Shown: in pieces, positions 28,016 to 28,510 of the stretch
Numbering within the stretch: the stretch's first letter is position 1
How the letters are laid out: every line of letters begins with the position of its first letter
Source of the DNA: a virus
Reading direction: 5' to 3' (one strand)
Virus record (IMG/VR): IMGVR_UViG_3300035698_020119
Span: 1-28,510 of that record
Length of the DNA: 28,510 bases
Position numbers and translations under genes: made by a program
Notes under the pieces: generated by a model
Seen by the model: the letters and a program-made list of their open reading frames with translations, nothing else
Told to the model about the DNA's origin: nothing
Databases searched by the model: none

Positions 28016-28345
28016 TTATTTTTCAACTTCTTCAACTTCCTCAACTTCTTTTTCTCAAAAGATTTTTACTTCAGGCAAATTATCAATATCTTCAATTTTT
28101 TTAGGTAAAACAATTTCTGTCTTTATGTTTGTATTTGCTTCGTCCATAATATCAACTCCTGCATTAAAAATAGTTACTTGTTTTTCAATTTCTTGTTCAA
28201 TTCATTTAATTTGTCATTGTAGTTTTCTAATAGATGCTAATCAATTATTCATAAGAACCAACCATTCTTTTGAATTAACATTTCTTATAATTTCTTCTGT
28301 ATAACTGAAATTTAATTCATCTACCTTTTTATAGTTTTTCCTCAT
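28016..28345 (-). CDS. Hypothetical acidic protein between terminase and portal (109 aa)
   Basis: The N-terminus is basic (RKNYKKVDELNFSYTEEI), the middle is a helix with QGQIKGIEQEIEKQ, and the end is acidic (EVEEVEEVEK). All Gly in the middle helix are TGA. No membrane segment. A small helical protein in this place can be a head or terminase-accessory protein, but no family is recognised. It is followed by the strong terminator and preceded by the terminase gene with a 25-nt gap. Confidence 0.6.
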
Positions 28346-28370
28346 ATTATTTAATATTAATTATAAAACT

Positions 28371-28510
28371 TTAACTACTACTAATACTTCCAAAATATAC
28401 TCATTTCTTTTTCTTCTTAGCTAGTTTCATTATTCATCAATATCTAACTGCATCTATACAATTATGAACATGTAATCATTCAACATAATAACAATATTCT
28501 CATTCAATTT
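28371..28510 (-). CDS. Terminase large subunit, C-terminal end (partial)
   Basis: Only the last 45 or so codons lie in the window; the gene continues past the right edge. The frame gives IEGEYCYYVEGLHVHNCIDA VRYG, which matches the nuclease-domain end of phage large terminases (D/N-H-x-x-D-A-x-RYG), and ends in a Lys-rich tail and SISSS. The position upstream of the portal supports this. The reading needs TGA as Gly at several codons, including the one in VRYGG. The protein packages DNA into the prohead with ATP. Confidence 0.7.

Noticed and set aside
3757-28345. Reading TGA as tryptophan (code 4) instead of glycine
   Set aside because: It would put Trp in Gly-invariant motifs (PYLTG, FSIGY, CPGF) and give proteins with very high Trp, including strings of Trp in the 8190-9692 product. 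TGG already encodes Trp in normal numbers.

Overview
This window is most of the late (structural and lysis) region of a long-tailed (siphovirus-type) dsDNA phage, or a prophage of one. Its genes only read correctly when TGA is translated as glycine (genetic code 25), the code known from Absconditabacteria (SR1) and Gracilibacteria. The evidence is internal. TGA falls at invariant glycines of known families: the PYLTG motif of the gp10-like protein, FSIGY of the prohead protease, the PG near the C-terminus of Dit, and FGVP of the portal. TGG is still used for tryptophan. One tail protein becomes a clean Gly-rich protein with about 75 in-frame TGA codons. With TGA as a stop, almost every gene shatters, so most standard-code ORFs are fragments or antisense shadows. 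DNA is very AT-rich. The host is inferred to be a member of the Absconditabacteria/Gracilibacteria.

Layout: nt 1-1402 is a short plus-strand unit of four small genes (one belongs to a widespread phage family of unknown function, one is a membrane protein). It converges on the minus-strand late region at 1403-1522, which carries two intrinsic-terminator-like hairpins. Everything from 28510 down to 1523 is on the minus strand and runs in the usual siphovirus order: terminase large subunit (C-terminal end only, at the right edge), a small acidic protein, a terminator plus promoter, portal, a frameshifted HNH homing endonuclease, Mu gpF-like minor head protein, prohead protease with a scaffold-like tail, HK97-fold major capsid protein, a small protein with a HeH-like end, head-tail connector, head closure protein, gp10-like protein, tail terminator, small protein, major tail tube protein, a second Ig-like/decoration-type virion protein, tail assembly chaperone with a probable programmed frameshift, tape measure, Dit, tail hub. 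A long set of adsorption proteins follows (fibre, kelch-type propeller, Gly-rich protein, second fibre, C1q-like protein, double LamG protein), and then a lysis cassette (holin, membrane coiled-coil protein, amidase endolysin).

Genes are tightly packed, with several TAATG stop/start overlaps. No untranslated gap exceeds about 150 nt, and no tRNA, CRISPR, integrase or insertion sequence was recognised. The most unusual points are: the code-25 translation itself; a LamG module of 172 codons with no TGA among 16 glycines, inside a gene where about 29 of 38 other glycines are TGA (suggesting recent import from a standard-code source); a +1 (or -2) frameshift joining the two tail chaperone ORFs; and a broken homing endonuclease between portal and minor head genes.
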